Shown one piece after another: positions 6,134 to 14,679 of a DNA stretch of 32,669 bases. The DNA is from Trueperaceae bacterium. GTDB lineage: Bacteria > Deinococcota > Deinococci > Deinococcales > Trueperaceae. The notes below the pieces were generated by a model, which searched no databases, was not told where the DNA came from, and saw only the letters and a list, made by a program, of their open reading frames with translations. The DNA lies in assembly GCA_030147925.1 (NCBI GenBank), contig JASBUK010000108.1, positions 1-32,669 on the forward strand. The letters are read 5' to 3'. Position 1 is the first letter of the stretch. Every line of letters begins with the position of its first letter. The translations under genes and the position numbers were made by a program.

Positions 6134-8419
6134 TCAAAGCTGGAAAGTTGAGGCTTGCAGTCTTTGCTGCTCGAGCCTTTTAAGCAGCGCTTCGGCTAAG
6201 TTAAGGGCTCCCTCCTTGCTAAGGTGCTGGTTGCCGTTGCCACATTTTGGCGAGAGCACACAGCGCGGACAACCGCTTTTACAGGGGCAGTCTTGGAGCA
6301 GCTCTTTTGCCGCCTCAAGCCAATCGGCAAAGACCGACGCCCCGGCCCGGGTATAGCCGACGCCGCCGGGATAACCGTCATAGATAAAAATCAAGGGCGT
6401 AGCGGTTGCCGGATAGTTAGGGTAAGACACGCCTCCTACATCGGCCCGTTCGCACAGAACAAAAACCGGCAACAGACCAATAAGACTGTGCTCGAGCGCA
6501 TGCATGGCCGCAGGCAATTCGCTGGGATGAACTACAGAGGCAACTTCACTTACGTCAAACCAGAGCGCCTGTGTTGGATAGGAAAGTTCGGGCAAATCAA
6601 GTGGCCGTTCATCTAAGACGGCTTCACTGATGTAACGCTTGCGTACATAAGAGGACACCTGGCTACTGACCCGCACCCGTCCTATGTTCACACCGTAAAG
6701 CGTCGCTTCCTGACTCAGAATCTCAATATCCGTTTCTGACCTGGCCTGGGTGTAAAAGTCTTCGATATGCGGCAAAAGCACCGCCACACCGTTGTCTAAA
6801 TCCAGATTTCTGACCAGATACATCTCGCCCTGGTGCAGATAAACCGCTCCGGGATGCAGTTCACGCAAGGCCGATTCAAAATCGCTTAGGCCAATGCGCT
6901 TGCCAAAACCGTCCTTAAGCACGATGCGCTGCCCCCCCAAGCCACGCACGCTGAGCTTACTGTGTGGATAACTGCCACAATAAAGCCAGCGCTTACGCCG
7001 TTTTTCAAACAATGCCGACTCCTCTAAAAAAGCAGCCATCTCGCCTAAAATAACTTCGTCTTCCGCTAGCGGCTTCTCATAGGCGGCGCAAGCTAAATGC
7101 AAGGGGTGAAGCTCGGTGTTATAGGCGTCTGCTACGGCATTTTCGACTTTGGCATCGGCAATTAGTTCCGGATGGTTAAGATAGTATTCATCCAGTGGAT
7201 CATTGCCAGGAATCAGCAATGTGAGCGAACGCCTATCACCGCGACCCGCGCGGCCTGCTCGCTGCCACAAAGCCGTCATTGAGCCGGGATAACCCAGTAA
7301 AACTACGGCATCTACCCCACCTACATCTACTCCGAGTTCCAGGGCGCTGGTCGCGGCCAGCACGCGAATATCTCCGCGCTTAAAACCCGCTTCGATATCC
7401 TGCCGATCCTCGGGGGTATAGCCGGCGCGGTAGCTTTGCATTAACGCCGCTTCGTCATCCGCAAGTTGGCCCACGGCATAACGTTTGACCAGTTCAGCGG
7501 ATTTGCGGGAATTACAAAAGAAAATGCTTTTAAGACCCACCCGCACAAAACGCACGGCCAGGTCGGCTGCCTCCAAATTAATACTGCGCCGCCGCAAATC
7601 ATCGCTTTCCGAACTTGGCAAATCCGGTGGCCGCCAGAAAATCAATTCGCGGGCCGCTCTGAACCCGCTGTCTTGGCAAACAGCGACAAAATCTAAACCG
7701 CTTAGGTTTTTGGCGTGCTCGGCAGGGTTGCCAATGGTAGCACTGGCGGCAATAATTTGCGGGCTCGAGCCATAATGCTGGGCCAGACGCAATAATCGTT
7801 GCAAGATGTTAGCTACATGGCTGCCCATCACTCCACGATAGCTGTGCAATTCGTCCACTACGATAAATTTGAGCCGACCCAGAAACCTTGACCACAGGCC
7901 ATGATGCGGCAAAATGCCGTAATGAAGCATATCCGGGTTGGTCAGTAAACAAGCCGCCGACTCGCGCAGCAAACGCCGCTTATTGGCAGGAGTATCACCG
8001 TCGTAACTGGCAATCAGGCCGTCTAAAGAAAAACCTGCGGCCAAGCCCTGCAGTTTTTCCAATTGATCGTGTGCTAAGGCCTTGGTGGGAAAGAGATAAA
8101 GCGCCGTAGCGCCATGGTCCAGCGCGTCTAGCGTAGGTATCTGATAGCTCAGTGACTTGCCAGAGGCTGTTGGCGTTGCTACTACAACATGCTGTCCGGC
8201 TTCAAGAGCCGTTAGCGCTTCAACCTGATGATGATAAGGTCTTAGCGCCAGTTTAGTTAAAATCTCGCTGTAGCGACCCTGATACAGCGGTCTTTGACCC
8301 TCTTTTTGCTCTGGGAAAAAGGAGAAAAAGCTAATTTGGTCTTTATAGGCCTTGGAATCAGCCAGCCACTGGTGGTAGCTGCTGTAATTTTTCAGGCAAT
8401 CAGGTAAATCTTTGGCCAC
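6134..8419 (-). CDS. DEAD/DEAH-box helicase with DUF1998, MrfA-like
   Basis: Superfamily 2 DNA helicase of the MrfA/YprA/Hrq1 type. Bacillus MrfA acts with the nuclease MrfB in repair of mitomycin C damage. The 761 residues contain ATPTASGKS (81-89), DELH (189-192), SATIGN and a second RecA domain with QRAGRAGR. The C-terminal DUF1998 region ends in a four-cysteine cluster (CPCKSGCPRCVLSPKCG), the probable metal site of the family. The GTG start at 8419 has no binding site but has a TAGGCT -10 element at 6 nt. No MrfB-like gene is nearby, so the helicase stands alone here. Confidence 0.88.
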   Translation of the reverse strand: MAKDLPDCLKNYSSYHQWLADSKAYKDQISFFSFFPEQKEGQRPLYQGRYSEILTKLALRPYHHQVEALTALEAGQHVVVATPTASGKSLSYQIPTLDALDHGATALYLFPTKALAHDQLEKLQGLAAGFSLDGLIASYDGDTPANKRRLLRESAACLLTNPDMLHYGILPHHGLWSRFLGRLKFIVVDELHSYRGVMGSHVANILQRLLRLAQHYGSSPQIIAASATIGNPAEHAKNLSGLDFVAVCQDSGFRAARELIFWRPPDLPSSESDDLRRRSINLEAADLAVRFVRVGLKSIFFCNSRKSAELVKRYAVGQLADDEAALMQSYRAGYTPEDRQDIEAGFKRGDIRVLAATSALELGVDVGGVDAVVLLGYPGSMTALWQRAGRAGRGDRRSLTLLIPGNDPLDEYYLNHPELIADAKVENAVADAYNTELHPLHLACAAYEKPLAEDEVILGEMAAFLEESALFEKRRKRWLYCGSYPHSKLSVRGLGGQRIVLKDGFGKRIGLSDFESALRELHPGAVYLHQGEMYLVRNLDLDNGVAVLLPHIEDFYTQARSETDIEILSQEATLYGVNIGRVRVSSQVSSYVRKRYISEAVLDERPLDLPELSYPTQALWFDVSEVASVVHPSELPAAMHALEHSLIGLLPVFVLCERADVGGVSYPNYPATATPLIFIYDGYPGGVGYTRAGASVFADWLEAAKELLQDCPCKSGCPRCVLSPKCGNGNQHLSKEGALNLAEALLKRLEQQRLQASTFQL

Positions 8420-8425
8420 GGTCTA

Positions 8426-8431
8426 AGCCTA
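8426..8431 (-). promoter_or_regulatory. -10 element, leaderless start
   Basis: TAGGCT on the minus strand, 6 nt upstream of the helicase GTG. The identical element with the same 6-nt spacing precedes zapE. Confidence 0.55.
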
Positions 8432-8561
8432 CCGCACACGACACCCCGACTAAGGATGCATCCCGCTATCTAAAGAGCACTGCAGATTGCCAAAAATCGC
8501 TTATCAGCCATGCTAAACTTCAGTTAATGCGACATTTAATGAGTAAAGGGGCAATGGCCTT

Positions 8562-9785
8562 ATGGGCTTTATGAGCTGGTTTCTAATCCTGTTATACGCT
8601 CTGGTGCTGCCCTATTTAGGTTTGATGCTCATGGTTCTAAGCGGGCTGCTAATTTCCGATAAGCGCCCCTACAGCAAGGCTAAGCCTTCGGTAAGCGTGA
8701 TTATTCCGGCACACAACGAAGAAGATAAAATTGCTGCCACACTTAAATCGTTATCCCAGCAGCGCTATAGCGGCCCGCTGGAGTTTGTCATCGTCAATGA
8801 CCGCTCGAGCGACACTACCGCTGAGATCATCCAGCGTTTTGTAAAACAAGACCACCGTTTCAAATTGGTCGAAGTTAATGAGCCTAGCAAACGCCTCGCA
8901 CCCAAGGTCAATGCAGTTAACACCGGTATCGACGAATCCAGCGGCGAAATCATCTTAACCAGTGACGCTGATTGCCGCTATCTCAGCAGTTGGGTAGAGG
9001 GCATGGCGTCTTATTTTGAAGCCGACGTCGCCATGGTAGTTGGCTATGTCGAGAGCACCCGACCCGGGCAAAGCTCGAGCCTGTTAGAACGCTTTGAATC
9101 GATAGACTGGTTGTCGCTGATGTTCAGTTCGCGCTCACTGATGCTCTTTGGCTGGAAGTTTGCCAGCAGTGCCAATAATCAGGCTTACCGGCGCAGCGCT
9201 TTTGAGGCCATAGGGGGCTTTGGCGCCGGGGGCCGCGCTCCTAGTGGCGATGAGGATTTGCTGACCCAGCGCATGGGTAAACGGCAAAAAGGGCGTATCG
9301 TCTTTGCTCTTGGTCATGACACCCGCGTTTACACCCAGGCTATGCCCAATCTGGCCGCACTTTTGGCACAACGCCGCCGCTGGGTGTCACGCTATCGCCA
9401 CATGCTTCACTATCATCCGGCCTTCTTATCCGGCATTGTAATCCTTGGTTTTCAAAGCATCTTTCTCTCAATTGCTATTTTATTGTCGTTTTTCATCCCC
9501 ACGTTGATCCCTTATGTCTTTGGCCTCTGGGCTATTAAGTTAAGTATTGAGCTAGTCGGCATGTACGTGGGTACAAAGCGTTTTGGACGCCGCGATCTCT
9601 GGGGTAAAGACGTCTTGCTCTGGGCTGTCGCCCATCCCTTTTTTATTGCGACTATCAGCATTTGGGCGCTGCTGCGCTCGGGCGAGTGGCGTTCCGGAGC
9701 GCAAAGCTATCGCCGCCGCCTGATAAAACGACAATGGCGCGAATGGCACCGCAGGGTCAAAAATACAATCAGCGACATGCCCTAA
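8562..9785 (+). CDS. Family 2 glycosyltransferase, membrane-bound
   Basis: Processive-type GT2 enzyme expected to transfer a sugar from a nucleotide sugar at the membrane. It has one N-terminal membrane helix (about 5-31), then a GT-A domain opening with VSVIIPAHNEE (44-54). The metal-binding DAD is at 135-137, the acceptor-site SGDEDLL at 228-234 and QRRRW at 270-274. Two to three C-terminal membrane segments follow. The product is unknown. Its position 90 nt before sqdB-sqdX suggests a glycolipid or exopolysaccharide role. A -10-like TAAACT lies at about 8514, and a weak AGGGG binding site precedes the ATG. Another in-frame ATG at 8571 is a possible start. Confidence 0.85.
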   Translation: MGFMSWFLILLYALVLPYLGLMLMVLSGLLISDKRPYSKAKPSVSVIIPAHNEEDKIAATLKSLSQQRYSGPLEFVIVNDRSSDTTAEIIQRFVKQDHRFKLVEVNEPSKRLAPKVNAVNTGIDESSGEIILTSDADCRYLSSWVEGMASYFEADVAMVVGYVESTRPGQSSSLLERFESIDWLSLMFSSRSLMLFGWKFASSANNQAYRRSAFEAIGGFGAGGRAPSGDEDLLTQRMGKRQKGRIVFALGHDTRVYTQAMPNLAALLAQRRRWVSRYRHMLHYHPAFLSGIVILGFQSIFLSIAILLSFFIPTLIPYVFGLWAIKLSIELVGMYVGTKRFGRRDLWGKDVLLWAVAHPFFIATISIWALLRSGEWRSGAQSYRRRLIKRQWREWHRRVKNTISDMP

Positions 9786-9875
9786 ACAAGTCAGCTATCT
9801 TTAAAGAGTAACTATCAGTGTTAAACTGACGCGAAAATGAGGATCGAGCCGTGCTCGAGCCCTGGAGGTTAAAAC

Positions 9876-11072
9876 ATGAAAGTAATAATTCTTGGTGGTG
9901 ACGGCTTCTGCGGCTGGCCTACCTCGCTACACTTATCCAACTTAGGTCACGACGTTCTAATCGTAGACAATCTCTCCCGCCGCAATATCGACAACGAGTT
10001 AGAGGCCCATTCGCTAACCCCCATAGCACCCATGGGCAGCCGCCTTAAAGCCTGGAAAGAGGTCTCGGGTAAAGACATTCGCTTCTTTAACTTCAACGTC
10101 GCCAAAGACTACGACCGGCTGCTTAAGCTCATTGAAACCGAAAGACCCGATGCGGTAGTGCATTTCGCCGAGCAGCGGGCTGCGCCCTATTCTATGAAAT
10201 CGCCCAAGCACAAGCGCTACACCGTTGACAACAACCTAAACGCCACCCACAATCTGCTTTGTGCGGTAGTGGAGTCCGGTTTAGACATTCACATTGTCCA
10301 TTTAGGCACCATGGGTGTTTATGGTTACGGTACTGCCGGTATGAAGATTCCTGAGGGTTATCTCGATGTCGAGGTAGTCACCGACACCGGCGAGCGCTTA
10401 ATGCAGCAAATCCTCTACCCCACCAATCCCGGCAGTGTCTATCACATGACCAAGACCCAAGACCAGCTATTCTTTGCCTATTACAACAAGAACGACGGGG
10501 TACGGGTAACTGATTTGCACCAGGGCATTGTCTGGGGCACCAACACCAGTGAGACCATGGCAGACGAGCGGCTAATCAACCGTTTTGACTATGACGGCGA
10601 CTATGGCACGGTCTTAAACCGTTTTCTGATGCAAGCTGCGGTAGGTTATCCGCTAACGGTACACGGCACCGGCGGGCAAACCCGGGCTTTTATCCACATT
10701 CAGGACACGGTGCGTTGCATTCAGCTAGCTTTGGAAAATCCACCGCAGCCAGGCGAACGAGTCAAGATTCTCAACCAGATGACCGAGACGCATCGAGTGC
10801 GCGACTTAGCCAAGATGATTGCCGAGCTTACTGGTGCCGAGATTGCCCGGGTCAGCAACCCACGCAAGGAAGCTCCGGAAAACGATCTTCATGTCAGAAA
10901 CGACCTATTCTTAGACTTAGGTCTCAACCCCACCACCTTAAGTGAAGGGCTTCTTGCCGAGGTTAGCGACATCGCCAGAAAATATGCCCATCGGGCTGAT
11001 CTAGACAAGGTTCCTTGCACCAGCACCTGGACCAGTGAGCAAAAGGCCGGGGTGCCACAGAAGGTAAGATAG
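9876..11072 (+). CDS. sqdB: UDP-sulfoquinovose synthase SqdB/SQD1
   Basis: Makes UDP-sulfoquinovose from UDP-glucose and sulfite, the head-group donor for the sulfolipid SQDG. This is an extended short-chain dehydrogenase of 398 residues. It has the unusual nucleotide motif GGDGFCGW (7-14), TMGVYG (145-150), the catalytic YHMTK (189-193), and the insertion with NTSETMADERLINRFDYDGD that distinguishes SQD1 from ordinary UDP-glucose epimerases. The start is well supported by GGAGG followed by TTAAAAC before the ATG. sqdX lies 62 nt downstream, so the two-step pathway is complete. SqdB uses sulfite carried by glutamate synthase in plants; no such gene is present here. Confidence 0.95.
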   Translation: MKVIILGGDGFCGWPTSLHLSNLGHDVLIVDNLSRRNIDNELEAHSLTPIAPMGSRLKAWKEVSGKDIRFFNFNVAKDYDRLLKLIETERPDAVVHFAEQRAAPYSMKSPKHKRYTVDNNLNATHNLLCAVVESGLDIHIVHLGTMGVYGYGTAGMKIPEGYLDVEVVTDTGERLMQQILYPTNPGSVYHMTKTQDQLFFAYYNKNDGVRVTDLHQGIVWGTNTSETMADERLINRFDYDGDYGTVLNRFLMQAAVGYPLTVHGTGGQTRAFIHIQDTVRCIQLALENPPQPGERVKILNQMTETHRVRDLAKMIAELTGAEIARVSNPRKEAPENDLHVRNDLFLDLGLNPTTLSEGLLAEVSDIARKYAHRADLDKVPCTSTWTSEQKAGVPQKVR

Positions 11073-11134
11073 TAAACTGCAAGATAGAACCGGAAAACAG
11101 CTTGTTACCGTAAAATCCCAGCTTTACTTTTACT

Positions 11135-12280
11135 ATGCACATCGCCTACTTTACCGAAACCTTTTTGCCCAAAATTGACGGAGTAGTTACCCGGGTGGTT
11201 CGCACGCTCGAGCAACTGAGCGAGCTTGGGCATGAGGCTATCGTCTTCGCCCCGCAAAAACCACCCGAATCCTACGCGGGCCACCGCATTATCAACGTTC
11301 CGGCCATTCCCTTTAGGCCCTGGTACCCAGAGCTGTTCCTGGGCTTACCCCGACCCAGGCTTGGCCGCGAAATTGATCGCTTTAAACCAGACATCGTCCA
11401 TGTTGTCAATCCGGTTGTTCTGGGTCTTTGGGGTACGGCTATTGCTAAGCAGCGCAATCTTCCGCTTCTGGCCAGCTTTCATACCGATTTGCCGCAATAC
11501 GTCGCGCATCTTAAGCTCGGTTTTTTAAAACCCCTTTCACAAACCGTGATTCGTGACGTTCACAACCAGGCCCACATCAACCTATGTACCAGTCAGCCTA
11601 TGGTCAATTCAGCCCAGGGGCTGGGTATTAAACGTGTAAGATTATGGCCAAAAGCCGTCGACACCGAACGTTACCACCCTGCTAACAGATCAGCGGCCAT
11701 GCGCGAACGTCTCTCGGACGGCCATCCTGAAATGCCGCTGATGGTCTACATAGGGCGACTCTCGCATGAAAAGCGGCTCGACTGGCTTTATGCTCCAATC
11801 ACGCAAATCTCTGGAGTGCGCTTAGCACTGGTAGGCTCCGGGCCTGCCGAAGGCTATCTCAAAGAACGTTTTAAGGGCACAGCCACTGTCTTTACAGGAT
11901 ATATGAGTGGCAAGGAACTGGCTGAAGCTTATGCCAGCGCCGATGTTTTTGTTTTCCCCTCGGACACCGAGACACTGGGTTTTGTGGCCATGGAAGCGAT
12001 GGCTTCGGGTATTCCGGTGGTGGGGGCTCGAGCCGGTGGTATTCCCGATGTTATCAAGCATGGACAAAACGGCTTTATGTTTACCCCCGGGAATTTAGGG
12101 GACTTAAGCGAAAAAGCGCAAACTCTACTCTTTAACGCAGAACTCAGAAAGCGTCTGGGCCGACAGGCTCGCAAAGACATGGAAAAGTGGAGTTGGCGCG
12201 CCAGCACCGAAAAGCTGATCGACTATTACCAACTGGCCCGCACCATTCACCGGCGTTACGACCCGCCGAGTGTTTATTAG
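11135..12280 (+). CDS. sqdX: Sulfoquinovosyltransferase SqdX-like (GT4)
   Basis: Predicted to transfer sulfoquinovose from UDP-sulfoquinovose to diacylglycerol, the last step of SQDG synthesis. The 381 residues form a GT-B family 4 glycosyltransferase. The N-terminal domain opens with MHIAYFTETFLPKIDGVVTR and includes HVVNPVVLGLWG (89-100) and FHTDLPQY (115-122), closely resembling cyanobacterial SqdX. The C-terminal donor domain has GRLSHEKR (207-214) and the E279-x7-E287 motif. Linkage to sqdB supports this function over the related mannosyltransferases. TAAAAT at 11111-11116 may be its own -10 element. No strong ribosome binding site precedes the ATG. Confidence 0.9.
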   Translation: MHIAYFTETFLPKIDGVVTRVVRTLEQLSELGHEAIVFAPQKPPESYAGHRIINVPAIPFRPWYPELFLGLPRPRLGREIDRFKPDIVHVVNPVVLGLWGTAIAKQRNLPLLASFHTDLPQYVAHLKLGFLKPLSQTVIRDVHNQAHINLCTSQPMVNSAQGLGIKRVRLWPKAVDTERYHPANRSAAMRERLSDGHPEMPLMVYIGRLSHEKRLDWLYAPITQISGVRLALVGSGPAEGYLKERFKGTATVFTGYMSGKELAEAYASADVFVFPSDTETLGFVAMEAMASGIPVVGARAGGIPDVIKHGQNGFMFTPGNLGDLSEKAQTLLFNAELRKRLGRQARKDMEKWSWRASTEKLIDYYQLARTIHRRYDPPSVY

Positions 12281-12489
12281 GAGTTTGGGCAAGCAGCCCC
12301 TTTGTGAGAACGCTCTATTATCCAGGGCGCCAGTTTCACCAAGAACATATCCATACCGCCCTTATTGCGGTCCCCTATTTCATTATCCGTCTTGCCAGTT
12401 CCCTGGCACTGGACACATTTTTTCTTAACGTCACTCAGACAAGCAAGTCGGGCCTTGCTAAGACACTGCAATTGTTCTATAAGCCCCAA
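12277..12489 (-). CDS. Possible small CxxCxGxG protein
   Basis: A 70-codon frame starts with TTG at 12489, behind a G-rich stretch (GGGGGA) about 7 nt upstream. Its product has a CVQCQGTGK motif like one DnaJ-type zinc-binding CxxCxGxG repeat, a further Cys near each end, and a basic character. It would be convergent with sqdX, the stop codons overlapping, and divergent from the acetyltransferase gene. The otherwise empty 253-nt gap makes a real gene plausible. Against it are the TTG start, the short length and the lack of a recognised family. Function unknown. Confidence 0.4.
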   Translation of the reverse strand: MGLIEQLQCLSKARLACLSDVKKKCVQCQGTGKTDNEIGDRNKGGMDMFLVKLAPWIIERSHKGAACPNS

Positions 12490-12533
12490 TTAACATCCCC
12501 CTATATGGAAAATTGGAGTACCATAAAACCACT

Positions 12534-13427
12534 ATGGTCGTAAGAACGCTGCAAAGCCAAGACATTCCCGGGCTGCTAAAGCTCCTTAAGTTACAGGATG
12601 AACATCCCGAGTACCGGACAATGTCACCAGAAAGTCGCACGGAAACCGAGCTCGAGCTCGAACTCGGTGATGAATCCCCCTATAGCGCAGTCTTTCCCTC
12701 GGTCCTTGACCACGAAGGTCAAATTGTCGCCTATGCCAGCCTGTGTAACTACCATGGCGAAGCCTTTTTAGAAGGCCCGCTTATCGACCCGGAGACAAAG
12801 GCTGTCGTCACCCCACTGCTGGCAAACATTGTCAGCGAAGCGCGCAAGCAGGGTTATGCCTTTGTCGAGGCCTTTGTCGATGAGGAAAACCGCCGCGCTC
12901 AGCAAGTGCTTGAGCAAGCCGGTTTTGACGCCTTTCGCACCACTTATATTTACGAGCTTGAGAACCCCCACAACCCTCCAAAGCTAAAACCCTCTCCCTT
13001 TAAAGTTGAGCAGGTAGATAACGTTGAGCTTAGCGTCTATCGCGATCTTTACCGCAACACCAGTGACAACTGGGCCACCCGCTTGGCCTGGAGTGACGAA
13101 GAACTCAGCGAACGCTTTGAAGACCCGGATGTGCTGCTTTTTCTTGCCTATAAAGATGCTAAACCAGTGGGTCACTTAGAACTTGAGTTCTTGGGCGAAG
13201 AAGGCTTTGCCGAAATAGCCTATTTCGGCGTCTTACCAGAATATCGGGGGCAGGGCCTGGGCTGTGAACTTATCAGCCAGGGTGTTAAAGAGGCCTTTAA
13301 GGATGACCGCGTTCACATGATTCTGGCCAGGGCCCATGACGACGAACGCGCCGCCTGTCACACGCTCGAGCAAATCGGTTTTCGTTTGTCACACGGCGTA
13401 GTAGCTTTTACACTCGAGCTGGACTAA
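12534..13427 (+). CDS. Tandem GNAT-family acetyltransferase
   Basis: Two GCN5-type N-acetyltransferase domains in one 297-residue chain, an arrangement seen for example in mycothiol synthase and many Deinococcus proteins. The N-terminal domain covers residues about 2-145. The C-terminal domain covers about 155-297 and carries the acetyl-CoA loop (FGVLPEYRGQGLG). The N-terminal copy has no equally clear pyrophosphate loop and may be degenerate. The ATG at 12534 (MVVRTLQSQD) is preferred to an in-frame TTG at 12513, because the domain begins right after it and TACCAT lies 9 nt upstream as a possible -10 element. Substrate unknown. Confidence 0.8.
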   Translation: MVVRTLQSQDIPGLLKLLKLQDEHPEYRTMSPESRTETELELELGDESPYSAVFPSVLDHEGQIVAYASLCNYHGEAFLEGPLIDPETKAVVTPLLANIVSEARKQGYAFVEAFVDEENRRAQQVLEQAGFDAFRTTYIYELENPHNPPKLKPSPFKVEQVDNVELSVYRDLYRNTSDNWATRLAWSDEELSERFEDPDVLLFLAYKDAKPVGHLELEFLGEEGFAEIAYFGVLPEYRGQGLGCELISQGVKEAFKDDRVHMILARAHDDERAACHTLEQIGFRLSHGVVAFTLELD

Positions 13428-13492
13428 TTAGCCAACAACAAGGTTCTAAACAACCGTCAATTGTCGAGTTACACTATGGAGGTGCTTAGATC

Positions 13493-13870
13493 ATGGCTAA
13501 AACCGTTCTGGTCGTAGATGATGACCCCGCTAACTTACAACACATAAAAACTATCCTGCAAAGCAGTTACAGCGTGTGGACATTTCGCCAGCCACAAGCG
13601 GCGCTTGCCACCGTAGCCGAGGGCATCAAGCCACAACTGCTGCTTTGTAACATTCGCTTGCCCGGTATTGCCGGAATGGAGTTTCGTGAGCAAGTTAGGA
13701 CCAAACTGGGCCTTGAGCACTTGCCCACCATCTTTTTTATTTCCTTTAGGGAACGCAAGCTCTTTGAAAAGGTCATGAATTCAGCGAATAAGTACCTCAT
13801 CAAACCCTTTGGCGATCTGGAGCTAAAGGACGTAGTAAACAGCTTTTTGCACACTCCCTCGCGTATCTAA
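13493..13870 (+). CDS. Stand-alone receiver protein lacking phospho-Asp
   Basis: A 125-residue CheY-like receiver with no output domain. The acidic pocket (DD at 10-11), the switch Ser84 in FFISF and the conserved Lys104 in IKPFG are all present. The position of the phospho-acceptor Asp, just before IRLPG, is Asn53 (LLLCNIRLPG). Conventional phosphorylation is therefore not expected; such pseudo-receivers act through protein contacts or bind other ligands. GGAGGTG upstream of the ATG gives a strong start, and TACACT about 10 nt before it may be the -10 element. It follows the acetyltransferase by 65 nt. No histidine kinase is adjacent, so any partner is unknown. Confidence 0.85.
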   Translation: MAKTVLVVDDDPANLQHIKTILQSSYSVWTFRQPQAALATVAEGIKPQLLLCNIRLPGIAGMEFREQVRTKLGLEHLPTIFFISFRERKLFEKVMNSANKYLIKPFGDLELKDVVNSFLHTPSRI

Positions 13871-13914
13871 GCAGACAGGCACTCACGGTTTTGCAACGTC
13901 AACGTAAGGGTTAG

Positions 13915-14679
13915 TTATATTTCAGGCAATATCACCGGAGTATCGTCTTGCTTAAAAACCTGCACCTTTGTCTGATAAACATCCCGAACTAATGCCTCGG
14001 TGATTATTTCAGCGGGTAGGCCGCCTGCCACCACTCGTCCCTGCTGCATCAGCAGCAAGTGGTCACAGGCTCTAACCGCCAGATTCAGATCATGCAAAAT
14101 CACCAACACCGCCAGGCCACGCCGCGCTTCTTGCCGGACAAAGCTGAGAACCTCTAACTGATACTTCAGGTCAAGATGGTTGGTAGTCTCGTCAAGCAAG
14201 AGATATTCAGGCTCCTGGGCTAAGGCCCTGGCCAGCAATACCCGCTGACGTTCCCCGCCCGATAGCGTGTCCACGGGTCGGCTACGAAATACCCAGGTGT
14301 CGGTGCGTCGCATGGCCTGTTCGGTAATATCGTGATCGGTCTTTGTCTCGGCGGTCAAAAAACCCAAATGCGGAGTGCGGCCCATCATGACAATCTCCTG
14401 AACGCTAAAAGCAGCGGGCAAATCACCGCCTTGCGGTACTACCGCCAGCTGACGAGCCAGCTTAAGCCGGGAGATACGGTGCAGCGGCTTATCGTCTAGA
14501 TAGAGTTCACCAGATAAAGGCGCAAGCACTCGGCTAAGGAGTTTGATAATGGTGGACTTACCCGCGCCATTTGGCCCGACTATGCCTGAAATCCTGCCGG
14601 GTGTAAGTTCGAGGTTAAAATCCCGGACAACTACCTTTTTACCGTAAGCAAAGTTTAAATTTTTAGCAATAAAGCTCAT
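13915..14679 (-). CDS. btuD: Vitamin B12 ABC importer ATPase BtuD
   Basis: ATP-hydrolysing subunit of the B12 importer, inferred from the cobalamin riboswitch upstream of the operon. The 254-residue protein has Walker A GPNGAGKST (35-43), the signature LSGGERQR (139-146) and Walker B EYLLLDE (158-164). The next residue is Thr rather than the usual Pro (DETTNHLD), but the catalytic Glu164 and the D-loop are kept. Its ATG overlaps the btuC stop by 4 nt, so the two are coupled. Sequence alone would also fit an iron-siderophore or heme importer. Confidence 0.88.
   Translation of the reverse strand: MSFIAKNLNFAYGKKVVVRDFNLELTPGRISGIVGPNGAGKSTIIKLLSRVLAPLSGELYLDDKPLHRISRLKLARQLAVVPQGGDLPAAFSVQEIVMMGRTPHLGFLTAETKTDHDITEQAMRRTDTWVFRSRPVDTLSGGERQRVLLARALAQEPEYLLLDETTNHLDLKYQLEVLSFVRQEARRGLAVLVILHDLNLAVRACDHLLLMQQGRVVAGGLPAEIITEALVRDVYQTKVQVFKQDDTPVILPEI

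Noticed and set aside
5907-6356. Plus-strand 149-codon frame crossing the repeat gap
   Set aside because: It overlaps the conserved helicase C-terminus on the other strand and has a shadow-like Leu/Ser/Arg/Cys composition.
12513-12533. TTG start extending the GNAT protein by seven residues
   Set aside because: The ATG at 12534 lies exactly before the first conserved strand, and the TTG has no better signals.
14185-14215. Thr in place of Pro after the BtuD Walker B Glu as an inactivating change
   Set aside because: The catalytic Glu, signature and Walker A are intact, and I know of no requirement for that Pro.
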